This document shows positions 47,268 to 55,822 of a DNA stretch of 64,000 bases, one piece after another (the stretch's first letter is position 1; the number at the start of each line of letters is the position of its first letter). The stretch spans positions 2,294,001-2,358,000 of the forward strand of contig NZ_CP082928.1 in the NCBI RefSeq assembly GCF_023517795.1. The letters run 5' to 3'. This stretch comes from Pseudomonas fulva. GTDB taxonomy: Bacteria; Pseudomonadota; Gammaproteobacteria; Pseudomonadales; Pseudomonadaceae. The notes beneath the pieces were generated by a model. That model worked only from the letters and a program-made list of their open reading frames with translations. It was not told the DNA's origin and did no database searches. The position numbers were made by a program, and so were the translations under genes.

Positions 47268-47977
47268 TGGGCGTCCCCGAAGTCGAGATGAAGTTGAAAG
47301 TGCAGCGGGTCCAGGTAGCTCTCGACGCGCTCCATGAAACGCCCGCGGCTGTCGAAGGTTTCCCGGATCACCCGGAGGAACACACTGCCCGGCGTGCGTT
47401 GCAGCTGGCTGGCCGCCTCGATGTCGAGCGGCGCGGCACCGATCCACTGCTTGCCCTGCCCGGCGCGATAGCCATGGGCGGCCAGGGTGGCGGTCAGCGA
47501 GTCCTCGAGCAGGCCCTCTTCAGCGAGGTATTCCAGGCCATCGCAGGCTGGAATCAGTGCGCGCTCGAGCGACACCAGGCTGCCATCGGCGGCCCGCCGG
47601 CGGCGCTCGACGAGCATGAAGCGGGCACGGCCGAAGCGTTCGGCGAATTCCTCGCGCTCCACGCTGCTGATGCCCAGCAGCTCGGTCTGCACCTGCACGC
47701 CACCGGCGGCCAGGGCCTGTGCCCAGCCGCCACCCTGGTGCAGGGGCACGCCGTCATAGGTGACCACCGAGCCGACGCCCGGCTGGGTGCCGATGTAATT
47801 GCGTCGCTTGAGTTCGGAAAGCGCCTCGCGCAGGGTGCCGCGGCTGACATCGAAGGCCGCCGCCAGCTCGTGCTCACCGGGCAGCCGTTCACCGGCGCCG
47901 AGCACGCCCTGTTCGATGCGTTCGGCCAGGGCGCGAACCACACGGGTTTTCTTGTCGAATCGAACCTGTCTAATCAT
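47264..47977 (-). CDS. GntR-family regulator with UTRA domain (HutC/YegW-like)
   Basis: 237 residues from the ATG at 47977 (MIRQVRF). A winged helix-turn-helix lies at about 10-75 (ERLPGEHELAAAFDVSRGTLREALSEL), then a UTRA ligand domain. It is the first gene of the hydrolase-permease-kinase unit. A palindrome (47970-47988) overlaps its own start codon, suggesting autorepression of the whole operon. Confidence 0.9.
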   Translation of the reverse strand: MIRQVRFDKKTRVVRALAERIEQGVLGAGERLPGEHELAAAFDVSRGTLREALSELKRRNYIGTQPGVGSVVTYDGVPLHQGGGWAQALAAGGVQVQTELLGISSVEREEFAERFGRARFMLVERRRRAADGSLVSLERALIPACDGLEYLAEEGLLEDSLTATLAAHGYRAGQGKQWIGAAPLDIEAASQLQRTPGSVFLRVIRETFDSRGRFMERVESYLDPLHFQLHLDFGDAQ

Positions 47978-47988
47978 GTACAAATTAG
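47970..47988. promoter_or_regulatory. putative operator of the UTRA regulator
   Basis: CTAAT-N9-ATTAG, a 19-bp inverted repeat spanning the GntR start codon. Repressor binding there would block expression of the operon. Confidence 0.45.
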
Positions 47989-48080
47989 TACGCTCAGAAC
48001 GCTCCGTTCGCAAGCGCTTTTTGGCGAATGGTCCGTTCCGGATGGCCATGCAGGGGGCTGCAGGGCTGGCACGCGGCCTT

Positions 48081-48977
48081 TCAGCCCGGGTGAACAACGC
48101 CGGAAAGGTGGCTCACCAACTGGCGGGCATGGGAGGGCAGGCTCTGCCAGTCGCGGATGCACAGGCGCAATTCCCGGCTGGCCCAGCTGTCGGCGATGTC
48201 GACCAGGGTCAGCGGCAGCTCCTGGGCCAGCCGTGAGGCTGCGGCCTCGGGCAGCATGGCGATGCCGGCGCCCTGGGCGACCAGCTGGGCGATGGCGTCG
48301 AAGCTCGGCGCCCGCACCCGCACGCGCAGGGCGATGCCGGCGGCGATCGCCTTGTCCTCGATGAAGCGCTGCATCGCCCGTTCGCCGGGCAGGCCGATAT
48401 AGGGAAAGCTCAGCGCTTCCACCAGTTTGGCCTGTCGCCGACCAGCCAGGGCATGGCCTTGAGGCACCAGCAGCACCAGGCGATCATGGCGAAACGGCAG
48501 GGACAGCAGCCCGCCGGTTGGCTGGTTGCCGTCGTAGACGCCCAGGTCGATTTCCCCCACCTGGACGCTGCGCAGGATGGCGCGGCTGGTGCCTTCGGTG
48601 AGCTGCAGGTCCACCTCCGGGTAGTCGGCCAGGAAGGGACCGAGCGCCGCCGGCAGAAAGGTACTGTTGGCCACGGTGGAGGCGCACAGCTTGAGCACCA
48701 CCCGTTGCTGGCCGGACAGATCCTGCAGGTGGTCCTTCAGGCGCTGGGTTTCGTTGAGGATGCGCTGGCAGGCTTCGAGCACCAGGCGCCCGGCAGGGGT
48801 CGGGGCCATGCCGTTGGCGCTGCGAACGAACAGGGTGACCTGGCAGCGTTCCTCGAACTGCCGCAGCCGGGTGCTGGCCGCCGACACCGCCACCGGAAAG
48901 CTGGCCGCCGCCTTGCTGAGGCTGCCGCTCGACGCGATGGCGACCAGCAGGCGTACGTCCACGAGATCGAAATGCAC
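48081..48977 (-). CDS. LysR-family transcriptional regulator
   Basis: 298 residues. It has an N-terminal winged helix-turn-helix (ASSGSLSKAAASFPVAVSAA) followed by a periplasmic-binding-protein-like effector domain. It is divergent from the EamA transporter gene at 49079, the usual arrangement for a LysR regulator and its target. Nothing links it to the flavin monooxygenase regulon. Confidence 0.92.
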   Translation of the reverse strand: MHFDLVDVRLLVAIASSGSLSKAAASFPVAVSAASTRLRQFEERCQVTLFVRSANGMAPTPAGRLVLEACQRILNETQRLKDHLQDLSGQQRVVLKLCASTVANSTFLPAALGPFLADYPEVDLQLTEGTSRAILRSVQVGEIDLGVYDGNQPTGGLLSLPFRHDRLVLLVPQGHALAGRRQAKLVEALSFPYIGLPGERAMQRFIEDKAIAAGIALRVRVRAPSFDAIAQLVAQGAGIAMLPEAAASRLAQELPLTLVDIADSWASRELRLCIRDWQSLPSHARQLVSHLSGVVHPG

Positions 48978-49078
48978 GGGGGTTCTCCAGAACAGAAGGC
49001 AGCCTTAGGGAAATACCGATTCTTGGCGGGCGCCTTTCGGATCAGAATAACCGTTCCCTGCCCCTGATCCAGACCGCC

Positions 49079-50047
49079 ATGAACCCACCCGCCTTTTTCC
49101 AGCGCTGCGCCAGCAACGGCAGCCTGTTCGCCATCCTTGCCGCCGCCGGCTTCAGCATGAAGGCGATCTTCGTCAAGCTGGCCTATGCCGCCGCCCCCGT
49201 GGAAGCGATCACCCTGCTGGCGATGCGCATGACCCTCGCGCTGCCGCTGTTCCTGTGGCTGGTGTGGCTGAGCCGCAGCGGCACCGGTGGGCGCTTCTCG
49301 CTAGGCGACGGCGGCCGCGTCGTGGTGCTGGCGCTGTTCGGCTATTACCTGTCGAGCCTGTTCGACTTCTACGGTCTGCAGTACATCAGCGCGGGCCTGG
49401 AGCGGTTGATCCTGTTCACCTACCCGACCCTGGTGCTGGTGTTCCAGATGATCGCCTTTCGCGAACGCCCCAGCCGCCGCACGCTGCTGGCGATGGCGGT
49501 CTGTTACCTGGGCCTTGGCGTGGCGCTGATCCACGACATCGCCGCCACCGACATGGGCAGCCAGGTGATCATCGGCTCGCTCTGGGTGTTCGCCAGCGCC
49601 GTGACCTATGCCCTCTACTACCTGGGCACCGGGGTGATGGTGAAGCGCCTGGGCTCGATGCGCCTGGCCGGGCTGGCCGGCAGCGCGTCTTCGCTGATGG
49701 TGCTGGGGCATTTCGCGGTCACCGAACCGATTGGCAGCATGCTCGCGCAACCGGCCCAGGTATGGCTGTGCGCCGCGCTGATGGCGATGATTTCCACGGT
49801 GTTGCCGGTGTACTGGATGGCCCTGGCGATCCAGCGCATCGGCACCACCCATACCGCCGCCGTTGGCAATCTCGGCCCGGTGCTGACCATCTTCGCCGCC
49901 TGGGCGCTGCTCGGCGAAGCCATCTCGCCGTACCAGATGGCCGGGCTGGCGCTGGTGATGTTCGGCATCTGGCAGCTCAAGCCGCGTGCGGCCAAGAAGG
50001 CCGTGGTTGCCGAGGTGGCGGGGGGCAAGCCGAGTTCGGTGGGTTGA
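49079..50047 (+). CDS. EamA-family (DMT) transporter
   Basis: 322 residues with ten predicted membrane helices in two EamA repeats (about 15-150 and 160-300). Members export amino acids, metabolites or drugs. It is probably controlled by the divergent LysR regulator (101 bp between the starts). A family A repeat follows the stop. Confidence 0.9.
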   Translation: MNPPAFFQRCASNGSLFAILAAAGFSMKAIFVKLAYAAAPVEAITLLAMRMTLALPLFLWLVWLSRSGTGGRFSLGDGGRVVVLALFGYYLSSLFDFYGLQYISAGLERLILFTYPTLVLVFQMIAFRERPSRRTLLAMAVCYLGLGVALIHDIAATDMGSQVIIGSLWVFASAVTYALYYLGTGVMVKRLGSMRLAGLAGSASSLMVLGHFAVTEPIGSMLAQPAQVWLCAALMAMISTVLPVYWMALAIQRIGTTHTAAVGNLGPVLTIFAAWALLGEAISPYQMAGLALVMFGIWQLKPRAAKKAVVAEVAGGKPSSVG

Positions 50048-50061
50048 TCGGTGCAATGGGT

Positions 50062-50193
50062 GAGGCCGCTACAAGACAGAAGCGGCCGCTCCCAGCGTAG
50101 GGTGGACAACGCTCTTTTTGTCCACCATTGCGATCGCAGAGCGGTGGACGGGTAAAGCGTCGTCCACCCTACGAAAGGCCACTTGCGCCATTT
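50062..50193. repeat. palindromic intergenic repeat, family A copy 2 (long form)
   Basis: The 78-bp core (50096-50173, CGTAGGGTGGAC...GTCCACCCTACG) lies in an about 130-bp block nearly identical to 62471-62599. Flanks include GCGGCCGCTCCCAG before and GAAAGGCCACTTGCGCCA after. Confidence 0.85.
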
Positions 50194-50207
50194 GGCGCTA
50201 CAACGCG

Positions 50208-50771
50208 CTAGCGAATGAAATGCACCTTGCCGGTGTCGTCGCTGCCCATGTAGATGCCGTAGCTGCCGGTCTCGCGCTCGGCGATGTAGCGTTCCAGGAT
50301 CTGCCGGATGGCCGGGTAGTAGATCTGCTCCCAGGGAATGTCCTCGGGGGCGAAGAAGCGGCGGGCCGAGGTTTCGCTGCCGAAGTAGCCGGTGTCGTGC
50401 AGCAGCCTGGCGCGGAAGATCAGGTACACCTCGCTGATCGACGGCACGCTGAAGATCGAGTAGGGGCAGGTGATTTCCGCCACCACGCCGGCTTCCTCGC
50501 GCACTTCGCGCAGGGCCGCTTCCTCGGTGGTCTCGCCGTTTTCCATAAAGCCGGCGGGCAGCGTCCAGGTACCGATGCGCGGGGCGATGGCGCGCTGGCA
50601 GAGCAGGTAGCGACCGTCCTGCTCGATGATGCAGCCGGTGATGATCTTCGGGTTTTCGTAGTGGATGTGCCCGCAACCGCTGCACACCAGGCGGTGGTGG
50701 TCATCGCCGGCCGGGCGGCGGCGCTCCAGGGTCGCGCTGCCGCATTGGGTACAGAAGCGCGGGCTGGGCAT
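50208..50771 (-). CDS. zinc-ribbon NUDIX hydrolase
   Basis: 187 residues. An N-terminal zinc ribbon has two CxxC pairs (CTQC at 7-10 and CSGC near 30), followed by a complete Nudix box GFMENGETTEEAALREVREEAGV starting near residue 76; only the pattern Gx5Ex7REVxEE is diagnostic. Zinc-ribbon Nudix proteins of this type include FAD or ADP-ribose pyrophosphohydrolases (AtNUDX23-like), which would suit the flavin or N-riboside themes here, but the gene is also common in Pseudomonas outside such clusters. It follows the GntR gene by 5 bp. Confidence 0.85.
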   Translation of the reverse strand: MPSPRFCTQCGSATLERRRPAGDDHHRLVCSGCGHIHYENPKIITGCIIEQDGRYLLCQRAIAPRIGTWTLPAGFMENGETTEEAALREVREEAGVVAEITCPYSIFSVPSISEVYLIFRARLLHDTGYFGSETSARRFFAPEDIPWEQIYYPAIRQILERYIAERETGSYGIYMGSDDTGKVHFIR

Positions 50772-50776
50772 GGCGG

Positions 50777-51526
50777 TCAGCGCCCGATGCGCGGGTCTTT
50801 GAGGCCGATGGGCGCGACGATGTCGCGGGCCTTGGCGCCTTCCTGCTTGGCTTCCAGGTACTCCAGGGCGACCTTGGCCGCGGCGCGCACATGATCCACC
50901 GAGGCCTGGTGGGCGGCGATCGGGTCGCCGCTCTTGATCGCCTCGACCATGCGCTCCATTTCCTGGTTGCTGGTGCTGCGGCGGTTGCTCTGCGACACCG
51001 AGGTGGCGCGCAGGTAGCTGATACGTGCCTGCAGCTGGCGCAGCTGGGTAGCCGCCGCTTCGTTGCCACAGCCTTCGAGCAGCACGTTGTAGAACTCCTG
51101 CACCGACTCCAGCACGTCCGGCAGCTCGCCTTCTTCGAGGGTCTGGCGGTTGTTCTCCAGGGCGCGTTCCAGGGCGCGGATGTCCTTGGCGCGGGCGCGC
51201 AGGGTGAACAGCTGGACGATCATGCCTTCCAGGGCGCAGCGCAGCTCGTAGAGGTCGCAGGCATCTTCCAGGGTGATGATCGCCACCCGTGGGCCCTTGG
51301 CGTCGGCGAATTCCACCAGGCCTTCGGACTCCAGGTGACGCAGCGCCTCGCGCACCGAGGTGCGGCTCACGCCCAGGCGATCACAGAGGTCGCGTTCCAC
51401 CAGACGGTCGCCGGGCAGCAGCTGGAAATTCATGATGGCGCTGCGCAGCTTGTCCAGAACGATTTCCCGCAGGGTCACGGGATTGCGGTTGACCTTGAAG
51501 CTGTCGTCGATCGGCTGGCGTTTCAT
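50777..51526 (-). CDS. GntR-family regulator (FCD type), likely regulator of the flavin monooxygenase regulon
   Basis: 249 residues from the ATG at 51526 (MKRQPIDDS); an ATG at 51562 would add 12 residues. The DNA-binding domain lies at about 17-90 (GDRLVERDLCDRLGVSRTSVREALRHL), with a helical FCD effector domain behind it. It lies in the middle of the accessory catabolic genes. The four TATGGTATACCATA-type sites have the symmetry bound by FCD regulators, so this protein is their best candidate partner. No copy of the site precedes its own gene. Confidence 0.9.
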   Translation of the reverse strand: MKRQPIDDSFKVNRNPVTLREIVLDKLRSAIMNFQLLPGDRLVERDLCDRLGVSRTSVREALRHLESEGLVEFADAKGPRVAIITLEDACDLYELRCALEGMIVQLFTLRARAKDIRALERALENNRQTLEEGELPDVLESVQEFYNVLLEGCGNEAAATQLRQLQARISYLRATSVSQSNRRSTSNQEMERMVEAIKSGDPIAAHQASVDHVRAAAKVALEYLEAKQEGAKARDIVAPIGLKDPRIGR

Positions 51527-51591
51527 GGTTAGTGCTCGCGTTATAGGTATGGGCGCACTCATCGCATTGCCTTGGCCGGTTATGCCTCGGG

Positions 51592-51978
51592 TTACTGCTG
51601 CTCGGCATCCGCTTCGGCAAAGGCTTCACGGGCGATACGGAAGCTGTCGACCGCGGCAGGCACGCCACAGTAGATGCCGACCTGCAGCAGAATCTCGCGG
51701 ATCTGCTCACGGCTGAGGCCGTTACGCAGGGCGCCGCGAATGTGCAGCTTCAGTTCGTGCGGGCGATTGAGCGCGGAAATCATGGCCAAGTTTATCATGC
51801 TGCGTTCCTGCATCGATAAGCCTTCCCGGCCCCACACGTGGCCCCAGCAGTATTCGGTGACCAGCTCCTGCAGCGGGCGGTTGAAGTCGTCGGCGTTCTC
51901 CACCGAGCGCTTCACGTAGGCCTCGCCCAGCACCTGGGTGCGAATCTTCAGGCCCTTTTCGTACTTGTCGTTGCTCAT
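51592..51978 (-). CDS. carboxymuconolactone decarboxylase (PcaC/AhpD-like) family protein
   Basis: 128 residues from the ATG at 51978 (MSNDKYEKG). The pattern VTEYCWGHVWGREGLSMQ and NGLSREQIREILLQVGIYCG is PcaC-like, with one cysteine in each conserved helix. No other beta-ketoadipate gene is present, so a role in protocatechuate use is unlikely. It may process or decarboxylate an intermediate of the local pathway. It stands directly upstream of the GntR gene. Confidence 0.88.
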   Translation of the reverse strand: MSNDKYEKGLKIRTQVLGEAYVKRSVENADDFNRPLQELVTEYCWGHVWGREGLSMQERSMINLAMISALNRPHELKLHIRGALRNGLSREQIREILLQVGIYCGVPAAVDSFRIAREAFAEADAEQQ

Positions 51979-52044
51979 GTCGGTTCTCCCGGGTGACTGG
52001 CGATGGGGCTGTTGGAAGGCAGAAGCGGACATCGTGCTTTACCT

Positions 52045-52110
52045 GTGGGAACGGGCGGGGACGCCTAGGCCATGCCCGTGATTGTTTTCGCGGGCATGGC
52101 CCGCTCCCAC
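52045..52110. repeat. REP-like palindromic element, family B copy 3
   Basis: GTGGGA...CTCCCAC arms with the GGGGACGCCTAG core and nested CATGCCCG / CGGGCATG palindrome, in the same orientation as copy 1. Confidence 0.75.
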
Positions 52111-52170
52111 AGATAATCACCAGTCCATTCTGCAGGAGCGAACGGCCGCGCCCGCCACATAGTCGCCTGC

Positions 52171-53622
52171 TTACAAGCCGCCCATCAGGGTGTATTTGAT
52201 TTCCAGGTAATCGTCGATGCCGTAGTGCGAGCCCTCGCGGCCCAGGCCCGACGACTTGATGCCGCCGAAGGGCGCCACTTCCGTGGAGATCAGCCCCTCG
52301 TTGATGCCGACCATGCCATATTCCAGCGCCTCGCTCATTCGCCAGGCGCGGCCCAGGTCGCGGGTGTAGCAGTAGGCGGCCAGGCCGAACTCGGTATCGT
52401 TGGCCATGCGGATCGCCTGGGCCTCGTCGCTGAAGCGAAACACCGCCGCCAGCGGGCCGAAGGTTTCGTCGCGGGCGACCTTCATATCGGTCGTCACCTC
52501 GCTCAGCACGGTGGGCTGGTAGAAACCGTGGCCGAGGGCGTGGCGCTCACCGCCGCACACCAGCCGTGCGCCCTTTTCCAGGGCATCAGCGACGTGATCG
52601 GCGACCTTGTCCACAGCCCGGCTGTTGATCAGCGGGCCTTGTTGAGCGCCCTCGGTAAAACCATCGGCGACCTTCAGCCCGGCCACGCGCTCGGCCAGGC
52701 GGGCGACGAAGGCATCGTGGATACCGTCCTGCACCAGAAAACGGTTCACGCACACGCAGGTCTGCCCGGCATTGCGGTACTTGGCGAGCATGGCACCGTC
52801 GACGGCGCGCTCCAGGTCGGCGTCATCGAAGACGATGAACGGCGCGTTGCCGCCCAGTTCCAGCGAGACTTTCTTCAGGGTGCTGGCGCACTGCTGCATC
52901 AGCAGCTTGCCGATCGGCGTGGAGCCGGTGAACGACAGCTTGCGCACCTCGGCGCTGGCGCACAGCGCGTTGCCGATGGCCACCGCATCGCCGGTGATCA
53001 CGTTGAGCAGGCCGGCGGGCAGCCCGGCCTCTTCCGCCAGCGCAGCCAGGGCCAGGGCGGAGAACGGCGTTTCCGGCGCCGGCTTGACGATGCACGGGCA
53101 GCCGGCGGCCAGGGCCGGGCCGACCTTGCGGGTGATCATCGCCGCCGGGAAATTCCACGGCGTGATCGCGGCGACCACGCCAATCGGCTCCTTGGTCACC
53201 ACGATGCGCGCATCGGGCTTGTGGCTGGGAATGGTGTCGCCGTAGATGCGCTTGGCCTCCTCGGCGAACCATTCGATAAAGCTGGCGGCGTAGAGGATTT
53301 CACCCTTGGCTTCGGCCAGCGGCTTGCCCTGCTCGAGGGTGAGGATCTCGGCCAGCGCGTCGGCGTTTTCCAGCATCAGCGCGTGCCAGCGCTTGAGGAT
53401 GGCGCTGCGCTCCTTGGCGGTACGTGCCCGCCAGGCCGGCCAGGCGGCATTGGCGGCGACGATGGCGCGTTGCGCTTCGGCGCTGCCCATCTCGGGCACC
53501 CGGCCGATTTCCTCGCCAGTGGCGGGGTTGAAGATGGCTTGGGTGCCGCCTTCATCGGCGGCCAGCCACTGCCCGTCGAGGTAGGCGTGCTGGCGAAACA
53601 GGCGCGAGGCTTCAGGTGTCAT
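52171..53622 (-). CDS. NAD(P)-dependent succinate-semialdehyde dehydrogenase (GabD family)
   Basis: 483 residues, the normal length. Aldehyde dehydrogenase motifs are FTGSTPIGKLL (cofactor loop), LELGGNAPFIVF (catalytic Glu) and NAGQTCVCVNRF (catalytic Cys). The NAGQTCVCVNR form is typical of GabD. It oxidises succinate semialdehyde to succinate. No gabT or GABA genes are nearby, so the semialdehyde probably comes from the ring-cleavage pathway encoded around it, as TgnE does in trigonelline catabolism. Confidence 0.92.
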   Translation of the reverse strand: MTPEASRLFRQHAYLDGQWLAADEGGTQAIFNPATGEEIGRVPEMGSAEAQRAIVAANAAWPAWRARTAKERSAILKRWHALMLENADALAEILTLEQGKPLAEAKGEILYAASFIEWFAEEAKRIYGDTIPSHKPDARIVVTKEPIGVVAAITPWNFPAAMITRKVGPALAAGCPCIVKPAPETPFSALALAALAEEAGLPAGLLNVITGDAVAIGNALCASAEVRKLSFTGSTPIGKLLMQQCASTLKKVSLELGGNAPFIVFDDADLERAVDGAMLAKYRNAGQTCVCVNRFLVQDGIHDAFVARLAERVAGLKVADGFTEGAQQGPLINSRAVDKVADHVADALEKGARLVCGGERHALGHGFYQPTVLSEVTTDMKVARDETFGPLAAVFRFSDEAQAIRMANDTEFGLAAYCYTRDLGRAWRMSEALEYGMVGINEGLISTEVAPFGGIKSSGLGREGSHYGIDDYLEIKYTLMGGL

Positions 53623-53708
53623 GGCAACTCCGAAATAAAACAGGCCGCGCTCGAGGGTGAGTGAACGCGGCCAAAAAGCTGGCGATTTGCGGCGTTGTCG
53701 GGCCAGAT

Positions 53709-53800
53709 CGTAGGGTGGACAACGCTTTTTTTGTCCACCATTGCGATTGCAGAGCGGTGGACGGATGAGGCGTCGGCTACGCGCCCCGGTCCACCCTACA
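53709..53800. repeat. palindromic intergenic repeat, family A copy 3 (variant)
   Basis: 92 bp starting CGTAGGGTGGAC and ending GTCCACCCTACA, longer than the others because of extra sequence in the right half (GGCTACGCGCCCCG). Confidence 0.75.
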
Positions 53801-53834
53801 AAGGTGGTTTAGGTTCTCGCCGAAGTCACGTCGA

Positions 53835-54320
53835 TCAGGCCAGTGCCGGCAGGGCGCCGAGCTTGCCGCGGTGATAGATCATCGGCACCGGGGCAACTTC
53901 CGGCAGGATCAGGTTCTTCACCGCGCCGACCATGATGGCGTGGTCGCCACCTTCGTATTCGCGCCATAGCTCGCACTCGATGATCGCCGCGGCGTTATCG
54001 AGCAGCGGGTTGCCCAGCTCGCTGAGCGTCCACTCGATACCGGCGGCCTTGTCCTTGCCCTTGCCGGCGAAGGCGTAGGCTTCCTTCTGCTGCTCGGCGG
54101 ACAGCAGGTGGATGGCGAAGCGCTTGCTGTCGCGCAGCACCGGGTAGGAATCGGAGCTGTAGTTGGGGCAGAACAGCACCAGCGCCGGGTCGATGGACAG
54201 CGCGCTGAAGGCGCTGGCGGTGATGCCGACGATGCCGCCATCGGGGCCCAGGGTGGTGACGATGGTCACCCCGGAAGGGAAGGCGGCCATGACGGATTTG
54301 TAGAGTCCGGGTTCGATCAT
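53835..54320 (-). CDS. flavin reductase family protein (two-component monooxygenase partner)
   Basis: 161 residues from the ATG at 54320 (MIEPGLYK). It has the split-barrel flavin reductase fold with FPSGVTIVTT, GITASAFSALSIDPALVLFC and HAIMVGAV segments. It supplies reduced FMN or FAD to a separate oxygenase. In this window the only such oxygenase is the luciferase-like protein at 35468-36508, whose promoter shares an operator with this operon. Confidence 0.9.
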   Translation of the reverse strand: MIEPGLYKSVMAAFPSGVTIVTTLGPDGGIVGITASAFSALSIDPALVLFCPNYSSDSYPVLRDSKRFAIHLLSAEQQKEAYAFAGKGKDKAAGIEWTLSELGNPLLDNAAAIIECELWREYEGGDHAIMVGAVKNLILPEVAPVPMIYHRGKLGALPALA

Positions 54321-54340
54321 TTTGCTTTTCCTCGATGCGC

Positions 54341-55822
54341 TCAGCGCATCACGAACGGGTCGGGCATGGGCGCTTGCGACAGGTTGATCCACACCGTTTT
54401 CAGCTCGGTGTAGGCCAGCACCGAATCGATGCCGCTTTCACGGCCGTAGCCGCTGTTCTTGAAACCGCCGATCGGCGCCATGGCCGATACGGCGCGGTAG
54501 GTGTTGACCCAGATGATGCCCGAGCGCACGCCTTTGGCCATGCGGTGGGCGCGACCCAGGTCGCGGGTCCAGATGCCGGCGGCGAGGCCGAACTGCGAGT
54601 CGTTGGCCATGGCCAGGGCGTCGGCTTCATCCTTGAAACGAATCACCGAGGCGACCGGGCCGAAGACCTCTTCCTGCATGATGGTCATCGAGTGGCTGTC
54701 GCATTCGAACAGCGTCGGCTCGTAGTACCAGCCTTCGCCGTCGATCTGCGGCCGTTTGCCACCCAGGCGCAGTTTCGCACCTTCGGCCACGGCTGTGGCG
54801 ACCAGGCCTTCGACCACTGCCAGTTGCTGGGCAGTGGCCATGGGGCCCATCTCGCTGGCGTCGTCCTGGGGGTTGCCGATGCGGATGCGCTTGGCACGCT
54901 CGACCAGGCGCTCGACGAACTCGTCGTAGATGCTGTCCTGCACCAGCAGGCGCGAGCCGGCCACGCAGCTCTGCCCGGAGGCGGCGTAGATGCCGGCGAC
55001 CACGCCGTTGATGGCGCTGTCCAGGTCGGCATCGGCGAAGATGATGTTCGGCGACTTGCCGCCCAGCTCCAGCGACAGCTTGGCGAAGTTCTCGGCGCTG
55101 GCGCGCACCACGTGGCGGGCAGTGGCCGCGCCGCCGGTGAAGGCGATCTTGCGTACCAGGGGGTGGCTGGTCAGCGCCGCGCCGGTGGTCGGGCCGTAGC
55201 CGGTGACCACGTTGACCACGCCGGCCGGGAAACCGGCTTCGAGGGCCAGGCGGGCCAGTTCGAGAATGGTCGCCGAGGCGTGTTCCGACGGCTTGAGCAC
55301 GATGGTGTTGCCGGCGGCCAGGGCCGGGGCGAGCTTGATCGCGGTCAGGTACAGCGGGCTGTTCCAGGGGATGATCCCGGCCACCACGCCAATCGGCTCG
55401 TGGGTGGTGTAGGCGAACATGTCCGGCTTGTCGAGGGGCAGGGTGCCGCCTTCGAGCTTGTCGGCCAGCCCCGCGGTGTAGTGGAAGAACTCCGGCAGAT
55501 AGCCGACCTGGCCGCGGGTCTCGCGGATCAGCTTGCCGTTGTCGCGGCTCTCGAGCTGGGCCAGGGCTTCCTTGTTATCGGCGATCAGGTCACCCAGGCG
55601 GCGCAGCAGCTTGCCCCGCGCAGTGGCGCTGAGGCCGCGCCAGGCCGGGTTGTCGAAGGCCGCCTGGGCGGCCTGCACGGCGCGCTCGACATCCTCGGCG
55701 CCGGCATCCGGGAGCACGGCCCAGGCTTGCGCGCGAGCCGGGTCGAGGCTCTCGAAAGTGTTGCCCGATTGTGCGTCGACCCACTGGCCGTCAATGCACA
55801 TCTGATAGCGTGCGAGTGTCAT
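54341..55822 (-). CDS. NAD(P)-dependent aldehyde dehydrogenase
   Basis: 493 residues from the ATG at 55822 (MTLARYQM). Catalytic segments are FTGGAATARHV, LELGGKSPNIIF and ASGQSCVAGSRL, with the nucleophilic cysteine in the last. It overlaps the hydrolase gene by 4 bp and precedes the flavin reductase by 20 bp. In the trigonelline scheme it would take the place of TgnC, oxidising the ring-opened hydroxylactone or aldehyde to a carboxylate. The substrate is inferred from context. Confidence 0.92.
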   Translation of the reverse strand: MTLARYQMCIDGQWVDAQSGNTFESLDPARAQAWAVLPDAGAEDVERAVQAAQAAFDNPAWRGLSATARGKLLRRLGDLIADNKEALAQLESRDNGKLIRETRGQVGYLPEFFHYTAGLADKLEGGTLPLDKPDMFAYTTHEPIGVVAGIIPWNSPLYLTAIKLAPALAAGNTIVLKPSEHASATILELARLALEAGFPAGVVNVVTGYGPTTGAALTSHPLVRKIAFTGGAATARHVVRASAENFAKLSLELGGKSPNIIFADADLDSAINGVVAGIYAASGQSCVAGSRLLVQDSIYDEFVERLVERAKRIRIGNPQDDASEMGPMATAQQLAVVEGLVATAVAEGAKLRLGGKRPQIDGEGWYYEPTLFECDSHSMTIMQEEVFGPVASVIRFKDEADALAMANDSQFGLAAGIWTRDLGRAHRMAKGVRSGIIWVNTYRAVSAMAPIGGFKNSGYGRESGIDSVLAYTELKTVWINLSQAPMPDPFVMR

